Shown here: piece after piece, positions 1 through 10,611 of the stretch | How positions within the stretch are numbered: the stretch's first letter is position 1 | Layout of the letters: each line of letters starts with the position of its first letter | DNA from: Thiobacillus sp. | Lineage (GTDB): Bacteria > Pseudomonadota > Gammaproteobacteria > Burkholderiales > Thiobacillaceae | Assembly (NCBI GenBank): GCA_030692355.1 | Contig: JAUYCF010000041.1 | Location: 62,001-126,000, forward strand | Reading direction: 5' to 3' | DNA: 64,000 bases | Made by a program: the position numbers and the translations under genes | Notes under the pieces: model-generated | Databases searched by the model: none | What the model was told of the DNA's origin: nothing | Seen by the model: only the letters and a program-made list of their open reading frames with translations

Positions 1-429
1 CTTGTCGCCGGTGGAGACGATGCTGTGGATCCCTTTTTGCGTCGCATGCTGCACCAGGGTGCCGATGACGTCGTCGGCCTCGACCCCGTCGATGATGACG
101 AGCGGCCAGCCCTCGGCGCGGATCAGCGCGTGCAGCGGCTCGATCTGGCAACGCAGATCGTCCGGCATCGCGGGACGGTGGGCTTTGTAGTCGGGATAGA
201 GGTCGTCGCGGAAGGTCTTGCCCTTCGCGTCGAACACGCAGGCGATATAATCGGCCGCATGGTCGCGGCGCAGTTTGTGCAGCATGGACAGCACGCCCTT
301 GATCGCATTGGTCGGCTCGCCCGCCTGGTTGCGAAAATCGGGCAGCGCATGAAACGCGCGATACAGGTAGGACGAACCGTCCACCAGCAGCAGGATTTTT
401 CCGGCTTGACTTACACTAGATTCGTTCAC
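1..429 (-). CDS. polA: DNA polymerase I, N-terminal part (cut by window edge)
   Basis: The reverse strand from a GTG at 429 reads [18 protein letters not shown], then an [13 protein letters not shown] stretch and STGDK at the edge. These are hallmarks of the 5'-3' exonuclease (FEN) domain that opens bacterial DNA polymerase I, which removes primers and fills gaps in replication and repair. Only about 140 residues are in the window; the polymerase part lies to the left. The GTG start is inferred because no ATG lies near the conserved KILLLVDG start. The gene is divergent from the LOG gene with only about 13 bp between start codons, so the promoters must overlap coding sequence. Confidence 0.9.
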   Translation of the reverse strand, partial: MNESSVSQAGKILLLVDGSSYLYRAFHALPDFRNQAGEPTNAIKGVLSMLHKLRRDHAADYIACVFDAKGKTFRDDLYPDYKAHRPAMPDDLRCQIEPLHALIRAEGWPLVIIDGVEADDVIGTLVQHATQKGIHSIVSTGDK

Positions 430-442
430 GAGGCGCTCGAAA

Positions 443-1171
443 ATGCACTTTGATAAATTGCCTGCCGCCGCCGACCCGCGGCGCACCGCCGAGATCGATT
501 ATTCGGCGCGCGAGTCGTGGCGGATGCTGGGGATTATGGCAGAGTTCGTCGAGGCGACCGAACGGCTGGCGTCGATCCGCCCGGCCGTCTCGATCTTCGG
601 CAGCGCCCGCACGCCGCCCGACCATGCGAATTACATGCTCACCGAAGAGATTGCACGCAAGCTGTCCGACGCGGGGTTCTCGGTCATTTCCGGCGGCGGC
701 CCCGGCATCATGGAAGCCGCCAACAAGGGCGCGTATTTCGGCAAGTCGCCCAGCGTCGGCCTCAACATCCAGCTGCCGCACGAGCAGAGCGCCAATACGT
801 ACCAGGACATCAGCCAGACCTTCCGCCACTTTTTTGCGCGCAAGGTCATGTTCGTCAAGTTCGCCGCCGCCTATGTCGTCATGCCCGGTGGCTTCGGTAC
901 GCTGGACGAGCTGTTCGAGGCGCTTACCCTGGTGCAGACCGGGAAAATCGCGCCCATCCCCATCATCCTGGTCGGCTCGGCCTACTGGGCGGGACTGGCC
1001 GACTGGGTGAGGACCCGGATGGTGGATGACGGCATGATTTCGCCCGGGGACATCAATCTCATGCGTATCATCGACAAGCCCGAAGAGGTGGTCGATGCCA
1101 TCTTCGGCCATTATGAGAAACGCGGCTTCATGCCGTCGCCCGCCGAGCGCGAAATCCAGTTCAGCCTGTAG
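443..1171 (+). CDS. LOG family protein (TIGR00730-type Rossmann fold)
   Basis: A 242-residue protein with the two signature motifs of the LOG/lysine-decarboxylase-like family: [14 protein letters not shown] at residues 83-96 and [12 protein letters not shown] at 148-159. Characterised family members are nucleotide 5'-monophosphate phosphoribohydrolases that release free bases (cytokinins in plants and some bacteria); older annotations as lysine decarboxylase are wrong. The first 45 residues are an extra helical segment typical of the longer proteobacterial subgroup. It is divergent from polA, a common neighbourhood in betaproteobacteria. The substrate in this organism is not evident from sequence. 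Cytoplasmic, as no signal peptide is seen. Confidence 0.88.
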   Translation: MHFDKLPAAADPRRTAEIDYSARESWRMLGIMAEFVEATERLASIRPAVSIFGSARTPPDHANYMLTEEIARKLSDAGFSVISGGGPGIMEAANKGAYFGKSPSVGLNIQLPHEQSANTYQDISQTFRHFFARKVMFVKFAAAYVVMPGGFGTLDELFEALTLVQTGKIAPIPIILVGSAYWAGLADWVRTRMVDDGMISPGDINLMRIIDKPEEVVDAIFGHYEKRGFMPSPAEREIQFSL

Positions 1172-1223
1172 CGTGCCCGAACGCCTGTGATCCAAGTGTC
1201 ACTATTCTTTCCTGGAGCCTGTC

Positions 1224-1547
1224 ATGCGCACCCCTGTTTTGCTGTTGACCCTGTTGTTGAGCGGCCTCGCCGTTGCCGCCTCGCCGTCCGACCGTCCGCC
1301 CGACCTGAAGCCGGTTCCCGATGGCGCACCGGGCATCGATGATGCCCCGCCGGTGACGATCCAGCCGAGCAGCGCGGGACGCGTGGTCGAATACCGCGCC
1401 AACGGCAAGCTCTACATGCTGAAAGTCACCCCCAGGTACGGCAAGCCGTATTACCTGATCGACCAGAAAGGCGACGGCCAGTTCGCGCGGCAGGACAGCC
1501 TCGATTCCGGCATGCGGCCTCCGATGTGGGTGATCAAGGAGTTCTGA
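1224..1547 (+). CDS. DUF2782 family periplasmic protein
   Basis: A 107-residue protein with a short signal peptide (MRTPVLLLTLLLSGLAVAA). The mature part has a proline-rich linker and then a compact beta-rich domain with VEYRANGKLYMLKVTP and YYLIDQKGDG, which I recognise as DUF2782. This family sits beside polA in many betaproteobacteria; no function is established. A CCTGGAG ribosome site lies a few bases before the ATG. The gene follows the LOG gene by 52 bp and precedes the membrane protein by 33 bp, so the three may be co-transcribed. Confidence 0.8.
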   Translation: MRTPVLLLTLLLSGLAVAASPSDRPPDLKPVPDGAPGIDDAPPVTIQPSSAGRVVEYRANGKLYMLKVTPRYGKPYYLIDQKGDGQFARQDSLDSGMRPPMWVIKEF

Positions 1548-1580
1548 ACCTTTGCTTGTGCGTCGGGTAAAATCCGCCGC

Positions 1581-2357
1581 ATGACTTCCGCATCCAATCA
1601 AGACATTCCGCGCAAGGTCGCGGCCAGCCAGGGTTTCCAGTGGGTGGCCGCGGGCTTTCGTCTGTATCGCAAGACCCCCCTGCTACTGTCCGCCGCCTTC
1701 GCCATGCTGTTCGGCGTGGTGATGGCGCTCGGCCTGATTCCCATGGTGGGGGGGGCGCTGTCGGAACTGGCTTCGCCGCTGATGGTGGCCGGTTTCCTGG
1801 CGGCGTATCGCATGCTCGACGGCGGCAATGAACTCGAACTGCCGAATTTTCTGGCCGGCGTGCAGGGCCCCGCGATCCCGTTGATGGCGGTCGGCGCGGT
1901 GCAGCTGCTCGGCACCCTGCTGATCGGCAAGATCATGCTTGGCATGGGATTCGATCCGCAGGCCGTCATCACGGCGGCGCAGTCGCAAAAAGACCCGGCC
2001 GAAATGCAGGCGATCCTGAATCAGGCCATGCCGGCGGTGCTCACCGGGCTGGTGCTGTTCACCCCGCTGATCATGGCCACCTGGTTTGCCCCCGCGCTGA
2101 TCCTGTTCGGCGGCGCCCGTCCGGCCACCGCGCTGGGCGTGAGCCTCAAGGCCGTCGCCAAAAACTGGGCGGCGATGGCGGTGAACGGCATCACGCTCGG
2201 CCTGCTGCTGTTCCTCGCCGCGCTGGTGCCGATGCTGCTCGGCCTGCTGGTGGCGATGCCGGTGCTGTTCGGCTCGCTGTATGCCTCGTATCAGGCGATA
2301 TTCGCGGTATGGGCGGACGACAGCGCGCCGCCTCCCGACAACGTGGTGTCCTTCTAA
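1581..2357 (+). CDS. BPSS1780-type multi-pass membrane protein
   Basis: A 258-residue integral membrane protein. The N-terminal FQWVAAGFRLYRKTP patch is typical of the BPSS1780 family, and about six hydrophobic segments follow (roughly residues 32-55, 60-75, 100-125, 145-175, 195-225 and 225-245). A soluble loop near residues 130-145 carries DPAEMQAIL. The family is widespread in betaproteobacteria near polA and the DUF2782 gene, and its function is unknown. The gene ends just before a palindromic repeat (2358-2543). Confidence 0.75.
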   Translation: MTSASNQDIPRKVAASQGFQWVAAGFRLYRKTPLLLSAAFAMLFGVVMALGLIPMVGGALSELASPLMVAGFLAAYRMLDGGNELELPNFLAGVQGPAIPLMAVGAVQLLGTLLIGKIMLGMGFDPQAVITAAQSQKDPAEMQAILNQAMPAVLTGLVLFTPLIMATWFAPALILFGGARPATALGVSLKAVAKNWAAMAVNGITLGLLLFLAALVPMLLGLLVAMPVLFGSLYASYQAIFAVWADDSAPPPDNVVSF

Positions 2358-2543
2358 GGAAGCACTGATTAATTCGATATGGCTGTCATTGCGAGCGCAG
2401 TGAAGCAATCCAGCGTATTGATTAAGCGGGCATTTCTGGATTGCCCTAAAGGACTCCGATCCACTATGGGCTGAAGCCCATGTGGAATCGTATGCCACGT
2501 CGCTGCGCTCCTCGCAATGACAAGTTAATCAGCGGTTCCCTAA
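2358..2543. repeat. Palindromic interspersed repeat, copy 1 (with a nested insert)
   Basis: The gap between the membrane protein gene and uvrD is almost entirely one dyad element. GTCATTGCGAGCGCAGTGA starts at 2385 and its inverted partner CGTCGCTGCGCTCCTCGCAA starts at 2498. The outer ends, GGAAGCACTGATTAATTC and the inverse of GATTAACTTGTC-type sequence, also pair loosely. The same unit occurs inverted at 16562-16692. Relative to that copy, this one has about 45 extra bases (near 2445-2492) that include the hairpin ATGGGCTGAAGCCCAT. No protein is supported here. Confidence 0.85.
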
Positions 2544-2554
2544 ATAAAGCGGAT

Positions 2555-4729
2555 TCAGGCCGCCGACAGCTTGGCGTACGCCAGTGCCAGCCATTTGCTC
2601 CCGACCTCGCGGAATTTCACCTGTACTCGCGCGTCGGCACCGCGTCCTTCGAAGTCGATGATGATGCCGGCGCCGAACTTGGCATGGACGACGCTCTGCC
2701 CGACCTTGTAGCCGGTGTCGTTGCCCGTCTGAGGGCTGCGCGGGGCTGCCGGCGCGCTGTAGCCGCCTGACGGATAGACCGGCTCGTTGCGGCGGTTGAG
2801 GCTGAGCAACACCTGCTCCGGCAGTTCGTCGAGAAAGCGCGACGGCAGGCTGTAGCGGGTCTGCCCGTGCAACATGCGCGACTGCGCGTGCGACAGGTAT
2901 AGCCGCCGCCGCGCGCGGGTGATCGCCACGTACATCAGCCGTCGCTCCTCTTCCAGGCCGCTTTCCTCGTTCGTGCTCTGCTCGTGCGGAAACAGCCCTT
3001 CCTCCAGCCCGGTGATGAACACCGCGTGAAACTCCAGCCCCTTGGCGGCATGCACCGTCATCAGCTGCAGCGCGTCGTGGCCGGCGCCGGCCTGGTGCTC
3101 GCCGGCTTCCAATGCGGCGTGGGCGAGAAAGGTGTCGAGCGCCCGGAAAGACCCCGCTCCGGCAGGCGCTGAAGCATCGGCGGCGTCGTAGGTTGCCGCC
3201 TCGGATTCCTCGGCAAACAGCGCGGCGGCGTTGATCAGTTCATTGAGGTTCTCCAGCCGGTCGGCACCTTCCTTGTCGGCGCGGTAATAATCCGCCAGCC
3301 CGCTGGCCTCGATCACATGGTCGATCGCCTCCGCAAGCGGCAGGTCGGCGGTGACCTGCTTGACGTCCTCGATCAGTTTGGCGAAGCCGGCCACCTTGCC
3401 ACCGCCGGTGCAGGCCGCCTGCCACAGGCTCATGCCCCCACGCGCAGCATGGTCGGCCAGCTGTTCCAGGGTGCGCGCGCCGATGCCGCGCGCGGGGAAA
3501 TTCACCACCCGCAGAAACGCACCGTCGTCTTCCGGATTGGTCAGCAGGCGCAGGTAGGCCAGCGCGTGCTTGACTTCCTGGCGCTCGAAAAAGCGCAGCC
3601 CGCCATACACCCGATACGGCACGCTGGCTGAAAACAACGCGTGCTCCAGCACCCGCGATTGCGCGTTGGAGCGGTACAACAGCGCCATATCGGACAGGTT
3701 CATCCCCTCGCGGTTGAGCGCGCGCACCTCGTCGACCACGAAGCTCGCCTCCTCCTGGTCGGAATAGGCGTGGAACACGCGGATCGGCTCGCCGTCGCCT
3801 TCCGCTGTCCACAGGTTCTTGCCGAGGCGGTGCGCATTTTGTGAAATCAACGTGTTGGCGGCGGTGAGGATGTTGCCGTGGCTGCGGTAGTTCTGCTCCA
3901 GCTTGATGACGTTGCCGTGCGCGAACTCGCGCTCGAACTCGGCCATGTTGGCGGTGTTGGCACCGCGGAAGGCGTAGATCGACTGGTCGTCGTCGCCCAC
4001 CGCGAACAGCGCCGTGCGCGGGCCGGCAAACAATTTGAGCCAGCGGTACTGCAGCGTGTTGGTGTCCTGGAACTCGTCGATCAGGATATGGCGGAAGCGG
4101 TCCTGGTAATGCTGCCGCAGCGGCTCGTTGCGATACAAGAGCTCGTAGGCGCGCAGCAGCAGCTCGGGGAAATCGGCTACCCCCTCGCGCTGGCATTGCG
4201 CGTCATAGGCCTCGTACAGCTCGGTCATGCGCATCGAGTAGTCGTCGAACGCCTCGACGTCGCGCGCGCGCAGCCCGGCCTCCTTGTTGCCGTTGATGAA
4301 GCGCTGCACCTTCTTCGGCTCGTACTTCTCGGTGTCGACGTTCATCGCCTTCATCAGCCGCTTGACCGCCGACAGCTGGTCCTGCGAATCGAGGATCTGG
4401 AACGACTGCGGCAGCCCCGCCTCGCGGTAATGCGTGCGCAGCAGGCGGTTGGCCAGCCCATGGAAAGTGCCGACCCACATGCCGCGCGTGTTGATCGGCA
4501 GCATCGCCGCAACGCGCGTCATCATTTCCTTCGCCGCCTTGTTGGTGAAGGTCACCGCCAGCACCCCCTGCGGCGACACCTGGCCGGTCTGGATCAGCCA
4601 CACCATGCGGGTGGTCAGCACCCGCGTCTTGCCCGAACCGGCGCCCGCCAGAATCAGCGCGGATTCGTGCGGCAAGGTCACCGCGGCGCGCTGTTCGGGG
4701 TTGAGGTTTTCCAGCAGGGAGGCAGACAT
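2555..4729 (-). CDS. uvrD: ATP-dependent DNA helicase UvrD/PcrA (helicase II)
   Basis: A 724-residue superfamily 1A helicase, close to the usual length of UvrD (about 720). Visible motifs are the Q-motif region LNPEQRAAV, Walker A AGAGSGKT near residue 29, LIDEFQDTN (motif II), VGDDDQSIYAFRGA (motif III), LEQNYRS (motif IV), MTVHAAKGLEF (motif V) and YVAITRARRRL (motif VI). A C-terminal Tudor-like tail ends with VGQSVVHAKFGAG. UvrD unwinds nicked DNA in nucleotide-excision and mismatch repair with UvrABC and MutL. It is a single-gene unit on the reverse strand, ending just after the repeat at 2358-2543. Confidence 0.96.
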   Translation of the reverse strand: MSASLLENLNPEQRAAVTLPHESALILAGAGSGKTRVLTTRMVWLIQTGQVSPQGVLAVTFTNKAAKEMMTRVAAMLPINTRGMWVGTFHGLANRLLRTHYREAGLPQSFQILDSQDQLSAVKRLMKAMNVDTEKYEPKKVQRFINGNKEAGLRARDVEAFDDYSMRMTELYEAYDAQCQREGVADFPELLLRAYELLYRNEPLRQHYQDRFRHILIDEFQDTNTLQYRWLKLFAGPRTALFAVGDDDQSIYAFRGANTANMAEFEREFAHGNVIKLEQNYRSHGNILTAANTLISQNAHRLGKNLWTAEGDGEPIRVFHAYSDQEEASFVVDEVRALNREGMNLSDMALLYRSNAQSRVLEHALFSASVPYRVYGGLRFFERQEVKHALAYLRLLTNPEDDGAFLRVVNFPARGIGARTLEQLADHAARGGMSLWQAACTGGGKVAGFAKLIEDVKQVTADLPLAEAIDHVIEASGLADYYRADKEGADRLENLNELINAAALFAEESEAATYDAADASAPAGAGSFRALDTFLAHAALEAGEHQAGAGHDALQLMTVHAAKGLEFHAVFITGLEEGLFPHEQSTNEESGLEEERRLMYVAITRARRRLYLSHAQSRMLHGQTRYSLPSRFLDELPEQVLLSLNRRNEPVYPSGGYSAPAAPRSPQTGNDTGYKVGQSVVHAKFGAGIIIDFEGRGADARVQVKFREVGSKWLALAYAKLSAA

Positions 4730-4778
4730 ACAGGGGTAAAATCGGGGTCAATCAATCGCACATTATAAAGGCCCCACC

Positions 4779-5030
4779 ATGGTGAAAATCCTGTTTTTCG
4801 GCGACCTGGTCGAAACCCTCGGCATGGCCTCCGACCAGATCGCCCTGCCGCCCGACGTGACCGACGTCGAGCGCCTGCTGTTCGTGCTGTCCAGGCGCGG
4901 CGAGATGTGGAAAAAAATGCTGCTCGGCAACCCCAAGCTCAACGTCACCGTCAACAAGCAGTTCGCCGAAAAGTCCGCGCCGGTCAAGGACGGCGACGAG
5001 ATCGCGCTGGTGGGGTTTTCGGTGGTTTGA
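4779..5030 (+). CDS. MoaD/ThiS-like ubiquitin-fold protein lacking the C-terminal Gly-Gly
   Basis: An 83-residue protein with a beta-grasp pattern: MVKILFFGDLVETLG, then LPPDVTDVERLLFVLSRRG, then VTVNKQFAEKSAPVKDGDEI. This matches the MoaD small subunit of molybdopterin synthase or ThiS-type sulfur carriers. True carriers end in Gly-Gly, which is adenylated and thiocarboxylated; this one ends ALVGFSVV, so it probably cannot act as a classical sulfur carrier. No moaE, moeB or thi gene is nearby. An 80-base piece of the gene is repeated at 5406-5493. The start is preceded by a CCCCACC stretch with no strong ribosome site. Confidence 0.65.
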   Translation: MVKILFFGDLVETLGMASDQIALPPDVTDVERLLFVLSRRGEMWKKMLLGNPKLNVTVNKQFAEKSAPVKDGDEIALVGFSVV

Positions 5031-5095
5031 CCGTGCCGGCGAATCCATACGCGTGATCTCGGCGCGAGACATGCACCGAAAGGAGCGAAAAGTTT

Positions 5096-5362
5096 ATGAA
5101 GAAGCCGCTTAAAGCTGTCCCCCCGTTTGCCAACGAGGCGGAAGAACGCGCCTTCTGGGAAACTCACGATTCGTCGGATTATCTTGACTGGACGCAGGCC
5201 CAGCGGGCAGTCCTGCCAAATCTCAAGCCCACCACCAAAACGATTTCACTACGATTGCCGCAACACTTGCTCGACTCGATCAAGGCAGCGGCCAGCGCGC
5301 GCGACGTACCTTACCAGCCGCTCATCAAGGTGTGGTTGCAGGAAAAGCTGCATAGCCACTGA
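5096..5362 (+). CDS. CopG/BrnA-type antitoxin, no toxin partner seen
   Basis: An 88-residue protein. FANEAEERAFWETHDSSDYLDW, trimmed to its core AEERAFWETHDS, and the C-terminal TISLRLPQHLLDSIKAAA followed by PYQPLIKVWLQEKL are features of the CopG-type antitoxins (PF12441, BrnA-like), whose C-terminal ribbon-helix-helix binds the operator. A good ribosome site (AAGGAGCG) precedes the ATG. BrnT or RelE-type partners normally sit directly beside such genes. Neither the 65 bp upstream nor the sequence downstream encodes one. The gene lies between the MoaD-like gene and the fragment copy of that gene. Confidence 0.72.
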   Translation: MKKPLKAVPPFANEAEERAFWETHDSSDYLDWTQAQRAVLPNLKPTTKTISLRLPQHLLDSIKAAASARDVPYQPLIKVWLQEKLHSH

Positions 5363-5379
5363 CAGGTTGTCAGAAGCAC

Positions 5380-5535
5380 TTTCTTTTTCGGCGATCGCTT
5401 AACCTGGCGTCCGACGGAATCGCCCTGCCGCCCGACGTGACCGACGTCGAGCGCCTGCTGTTCGTGCTGTCCAGGCGCGGCGAGACCTGGAAAAGTCACT
5501 TCGTTCCTCGCTATAAGCACTCGTTTATTGTTTAG
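5380..5535 (+). pseudogene. Partial, broken copy of the MoaD-like gene
   Basis: The bases from 5406 to 5493 match 4826-4913 of the MoaD-like gene almost exactly, with an unbroken identical core from ATCGCCCTGCCGCCC to AGGCGCGGCGAGA. Upstream, CTTTTTCGGCGA (about 5382-5393) resembles the CTGTTTTTCGGCGA start region of that gene, but about 27 bases between are deleted or changed and the start codon is gone. After the match the frame runs into unrelated codons and stops near 5535. It is the remnant of a local duplication, with an orphan antitoxin gene now between the two copies. Confidence 0.75.
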
Positions 5536-5626
5536 CGGGGCCTTGGGTGAGTGAGTTTCAAAACAAGGGAAAACAGATAGTATTGTCCCTAGCTTACTTG
5601 ATAACAAATAATTAGGGAGTTCTCGC

Positions 5627-6043
5627 ATGATGCGTGGTGCGGTATTTCTGAACGTGCTGTTGCTGTGCTGTGTGACGGTTACGCCTGTATTCGCCCGTCA
5701 GGGGTCTTTTCAAGGAACACAGCAGGATTCCCACCTGTCCGGATCCTCGCTCTGCCTGTCATGCCATGACGGCTCGACCGCAAGAAATAGGCATGCGCCA
5801 GACATTACACGTTGGGATTCACACCCATTGGGTGTGATCTACCCGATCAGGGACGGATACCGGCCACTATGGGAAGCCGAGCAAAGAGGCGTGCAATTTA
5901 TTGAGCAGATGGTTGAGTGCCAGAGCTGTCACTATCCGCACAACATGGGTCCCATGAGCGGCATGGGCGGCAACACAAACCAGCCTTTTTTGCATATTGC
6001 AAATACAGGTAGCAACCTGTGTTTCGCCTGTCATGACAAATAG
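5627..6043 (+). CDS. Periplasmic triheme c-type cytochrome (CXXCH protein)
   Basis: A 138-residue secreted protein. A signal peptide covers roughly residues 1-23 (VFLNVLLLCCVTVTPVFA). Three haem-binding motifs follow: CLSCH (43-47), CQSCH (98-102) and CFACH (132-136). Spare histidines could serve as distal ligands. The motif pair near the end resembles doubled-CXXCH domains. Such small multihaem proteins carry electrons in the periplasm or accompany larger oxidoreductases. No catalytic partner lies beside it, so its redox partner is unknown. The upstream 260 bp is AT-richer than the rest of the window, compatible with a separate promoter and recent acquisition. Confidence 0.8.
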   Translation: MMRGAVFLNVLLLCCVTVTPVFARQGSFQGTQQDSHLSGSSLCLSCHDGSTARNRHAPDITRWDSHPLGVIYPIRDGYRPLWEAEQRGVQFIEQMVECQSCHYPHNMGPMSGMGGNTNQPFLHIANTGSNLCFACHDK

Positions 6044-6146
6044 CCTTGGCCAGTATCCCTTGGCCGGTATCTACGACTATCTATGGGGTCGGACACGATA
6101 GCGATTGTTTCCCTGGCGCAGGAAAAATTGACAGGCATACGCAAAA

Positions 6147-6180
6147 CAAAAACGGAGCCCGCAGGCTCCGTTTTTCATTC
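6147..6180. terminator. Intrinsic terminator, probably bidirectional, at the end of prk
   Basis: AACGGAGCC and GGCTCCGTT form a 9-bp GC-rich stem around a CGCA loop. On the plus strand it is followed by TTTTT, and on the minus strand, after the A-run is complemented, by a T-run. It lies 17 bp past the prk stop codon and about 100 bp past the cytochrome gene, so it can end transcription from both sides. Confidence 0.85.
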
Positions 6181-6196
6181 AAGCAAACCTTCTTGC

Positions 6197-7084
6197 TTAC
6201 TTGCCCTTGCCGGCGATCATGTCCTGGATGATCGGCGCCAGGATCAGTTCCATGGCGAAGCCCATCTTGGCGCCCGGCACCACGATGGTGTTGCGGCGCG
6301 ACATGAAGGAGTTCGGGATCATGTTCAGCAGGTAGGGGAAGTCGACGCCCTTGGGCTCGCGGAAGCGAATCACGATGAAGCTCTCGTCCGGCGTGGGGAT
6401 GTCGCGCGTGATGAAGGGGTTGGAGGTGTCGACGGTGGAGACGCGCTGGAAGTTGATGTCGGTGCGCGAGAACTGCGGGGTGATGTAGTTCACGTAGTCC
6501 GGCATGCGGCGCAGGATGGTGTCGACGATGACGTCGGCCGAATAGCCGCGCTCGGCGCCGTCACGGTGGATTTTCTGGATCCATTCGAGGTTGACGATGG
6601 GCACCACGCCGATGCCGAGATCGACGTGCTTCGAGACGTCGATGTCGTCGGTCTTCACCAGGCCGTGCAGGCCTTCGTAGAACAGCACGTCGGAGCCGCC
6701 CGGCACGTCTTCCCACGGGGTGAATTCACCGGGATTGAGGCTGGTGCTGAGGCGCTTGTTGTGCTCGGCAGCTTCTTCGTCGCTGTGGATGTAGTAGCGC
6801 TTCTTGCCGCTGCCGGTTTTGCCATAGGTTTCGAACAGTTCGGCCAGCTTGTCGAAGCGGTTGGACTGCGGGCCGAAGTGGCTGAACGACACGTTGCCTT
6901 CGGCTTCGGCTTTCTTCACGGCTTCCTTGAATTCGACGCGCGACAGGCTGTGGAAGCTGTCGCCTTCGATCACGGCGGCGTTGATTTTTTCGCGGAAGAA
7001 GATGTGCTCGAACGCGCGCTTGACGGTGGTGGTGCCGGCGCCGGACGAACCCGTGACCGCAATGACGGGATGCTTCTTGGACAT
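6197..7084 (-). CDS. prk: Phosphoribulokinase (proteobacterial type)
   Basis: A 295-residue kinase that makes ribulose 1,5-bisphosphate from ribulose 5-phosphate and ATP for RuBisCO in the Calvin cycle. The N-terminal P-loop TGSSGAGTTT (residues 11-20) has the serine/threonine-rich form typical of the roughly 290-residue proteobacterial enzyme rather than the longer plant/cyanobacterial class. IEGDSFHSL follows, and FYEGLHGLV lies in the middle. RuBisCO genes are not in the window, so prk is unlinked to them here. The ribosome site AGGGAG lies 8 bases before the ATG, and a terminator follows the stop. Confidence 0.95.
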   Translation of the reverse strand: MSKKHPVIAVTGSSGAGTTTVKRAFEHIFFREKINAAVIEGDSFHSLSRVEFKEAVKKAEAEGNVSFSHFGPQSNRFDKLAELFETYGKTGSGKKRYYIHSDEEAAEHNKRLSTSLNPGEFTPWEDVPGGSDVLFYEGLHGLVKTDDIDVSKHVDLGIGVVPIVNLEWIQKIHRDGAERGYSADVIVDTILRRMPDYVNYITPQFSRTDINFQRVSTVDTSNPFITRDIPTPDESFIVIRFREPKGVDFPYLLNMIPNSFMSRRNTIVVPGAKMGFAMELILAPIIQDMIAGKGK

Positions 7085-7158
7085 GATGTTGGGACTCCCT
7101 GAAGGGTGGGTGAAAATTTAGCGAAACGCGGCATTTTACCTGCGCCAGCCGGGGCTTG

Positions 7159-7359
7159 TCACTCCGCGCGAAGCCCCGGCTGGCTGTCGCGCACCGCGGC
7201 AGAAGCGTTGTGGCCGTCCTGGCGGCAGGCTTCGACCGCGGCCATGGCGATGTCGCGCGCCAGTTCCAGTCCGATCGCCCTGACCGGCAGCACGTCGGGC
7301 TGGGCGGCCATGGCAGGCAGGGAGGCGGCAAGCAGGGCAAGCGGAAGCAGCATTTTCAT
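7159..7359 (-). pseudogene. Truncated GlcG/HbpS-like secreted protein
   Basis: From the ATG at 7359, which has an AGGAG site 7 bases upstream, 66 codons encode a signal peptide (MKMLLPLALLAASLPAMA) and then LELARDIAMAAVEACRQDG and ASAAVRD. That is the first helix and strand of the GlcG/HbpS haem-binding fold, whose usual length is about 130-165 residues. The remainder is missing, since the frame stops after SQPGLRAE. A longer start at 7440 exists but would put an unrelated segment before the signal peptide. It is either a decayed remnant or a very short secreted peptide. Confidence 0.5.
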
Positions 7360-7516
7360 GAGGGGCTCCTGTGGGGGATGAAAGCAAACCGGCCGGGCAT
7401 TGTTGGGAGTGCGTCCGGGGATGAAAAATGCCCCGTGCAACGGGCGCCGGATGGCGCGGCCCGTCGCGCGCGTTCAGGCGATGCGGCCGGGCGGGCGGGT
7501 ATAATCGCCGCCTTGA

Positions 7517-10607
<3,091 letters not shown>

Positions 10608-10611
<4 letters not shown>

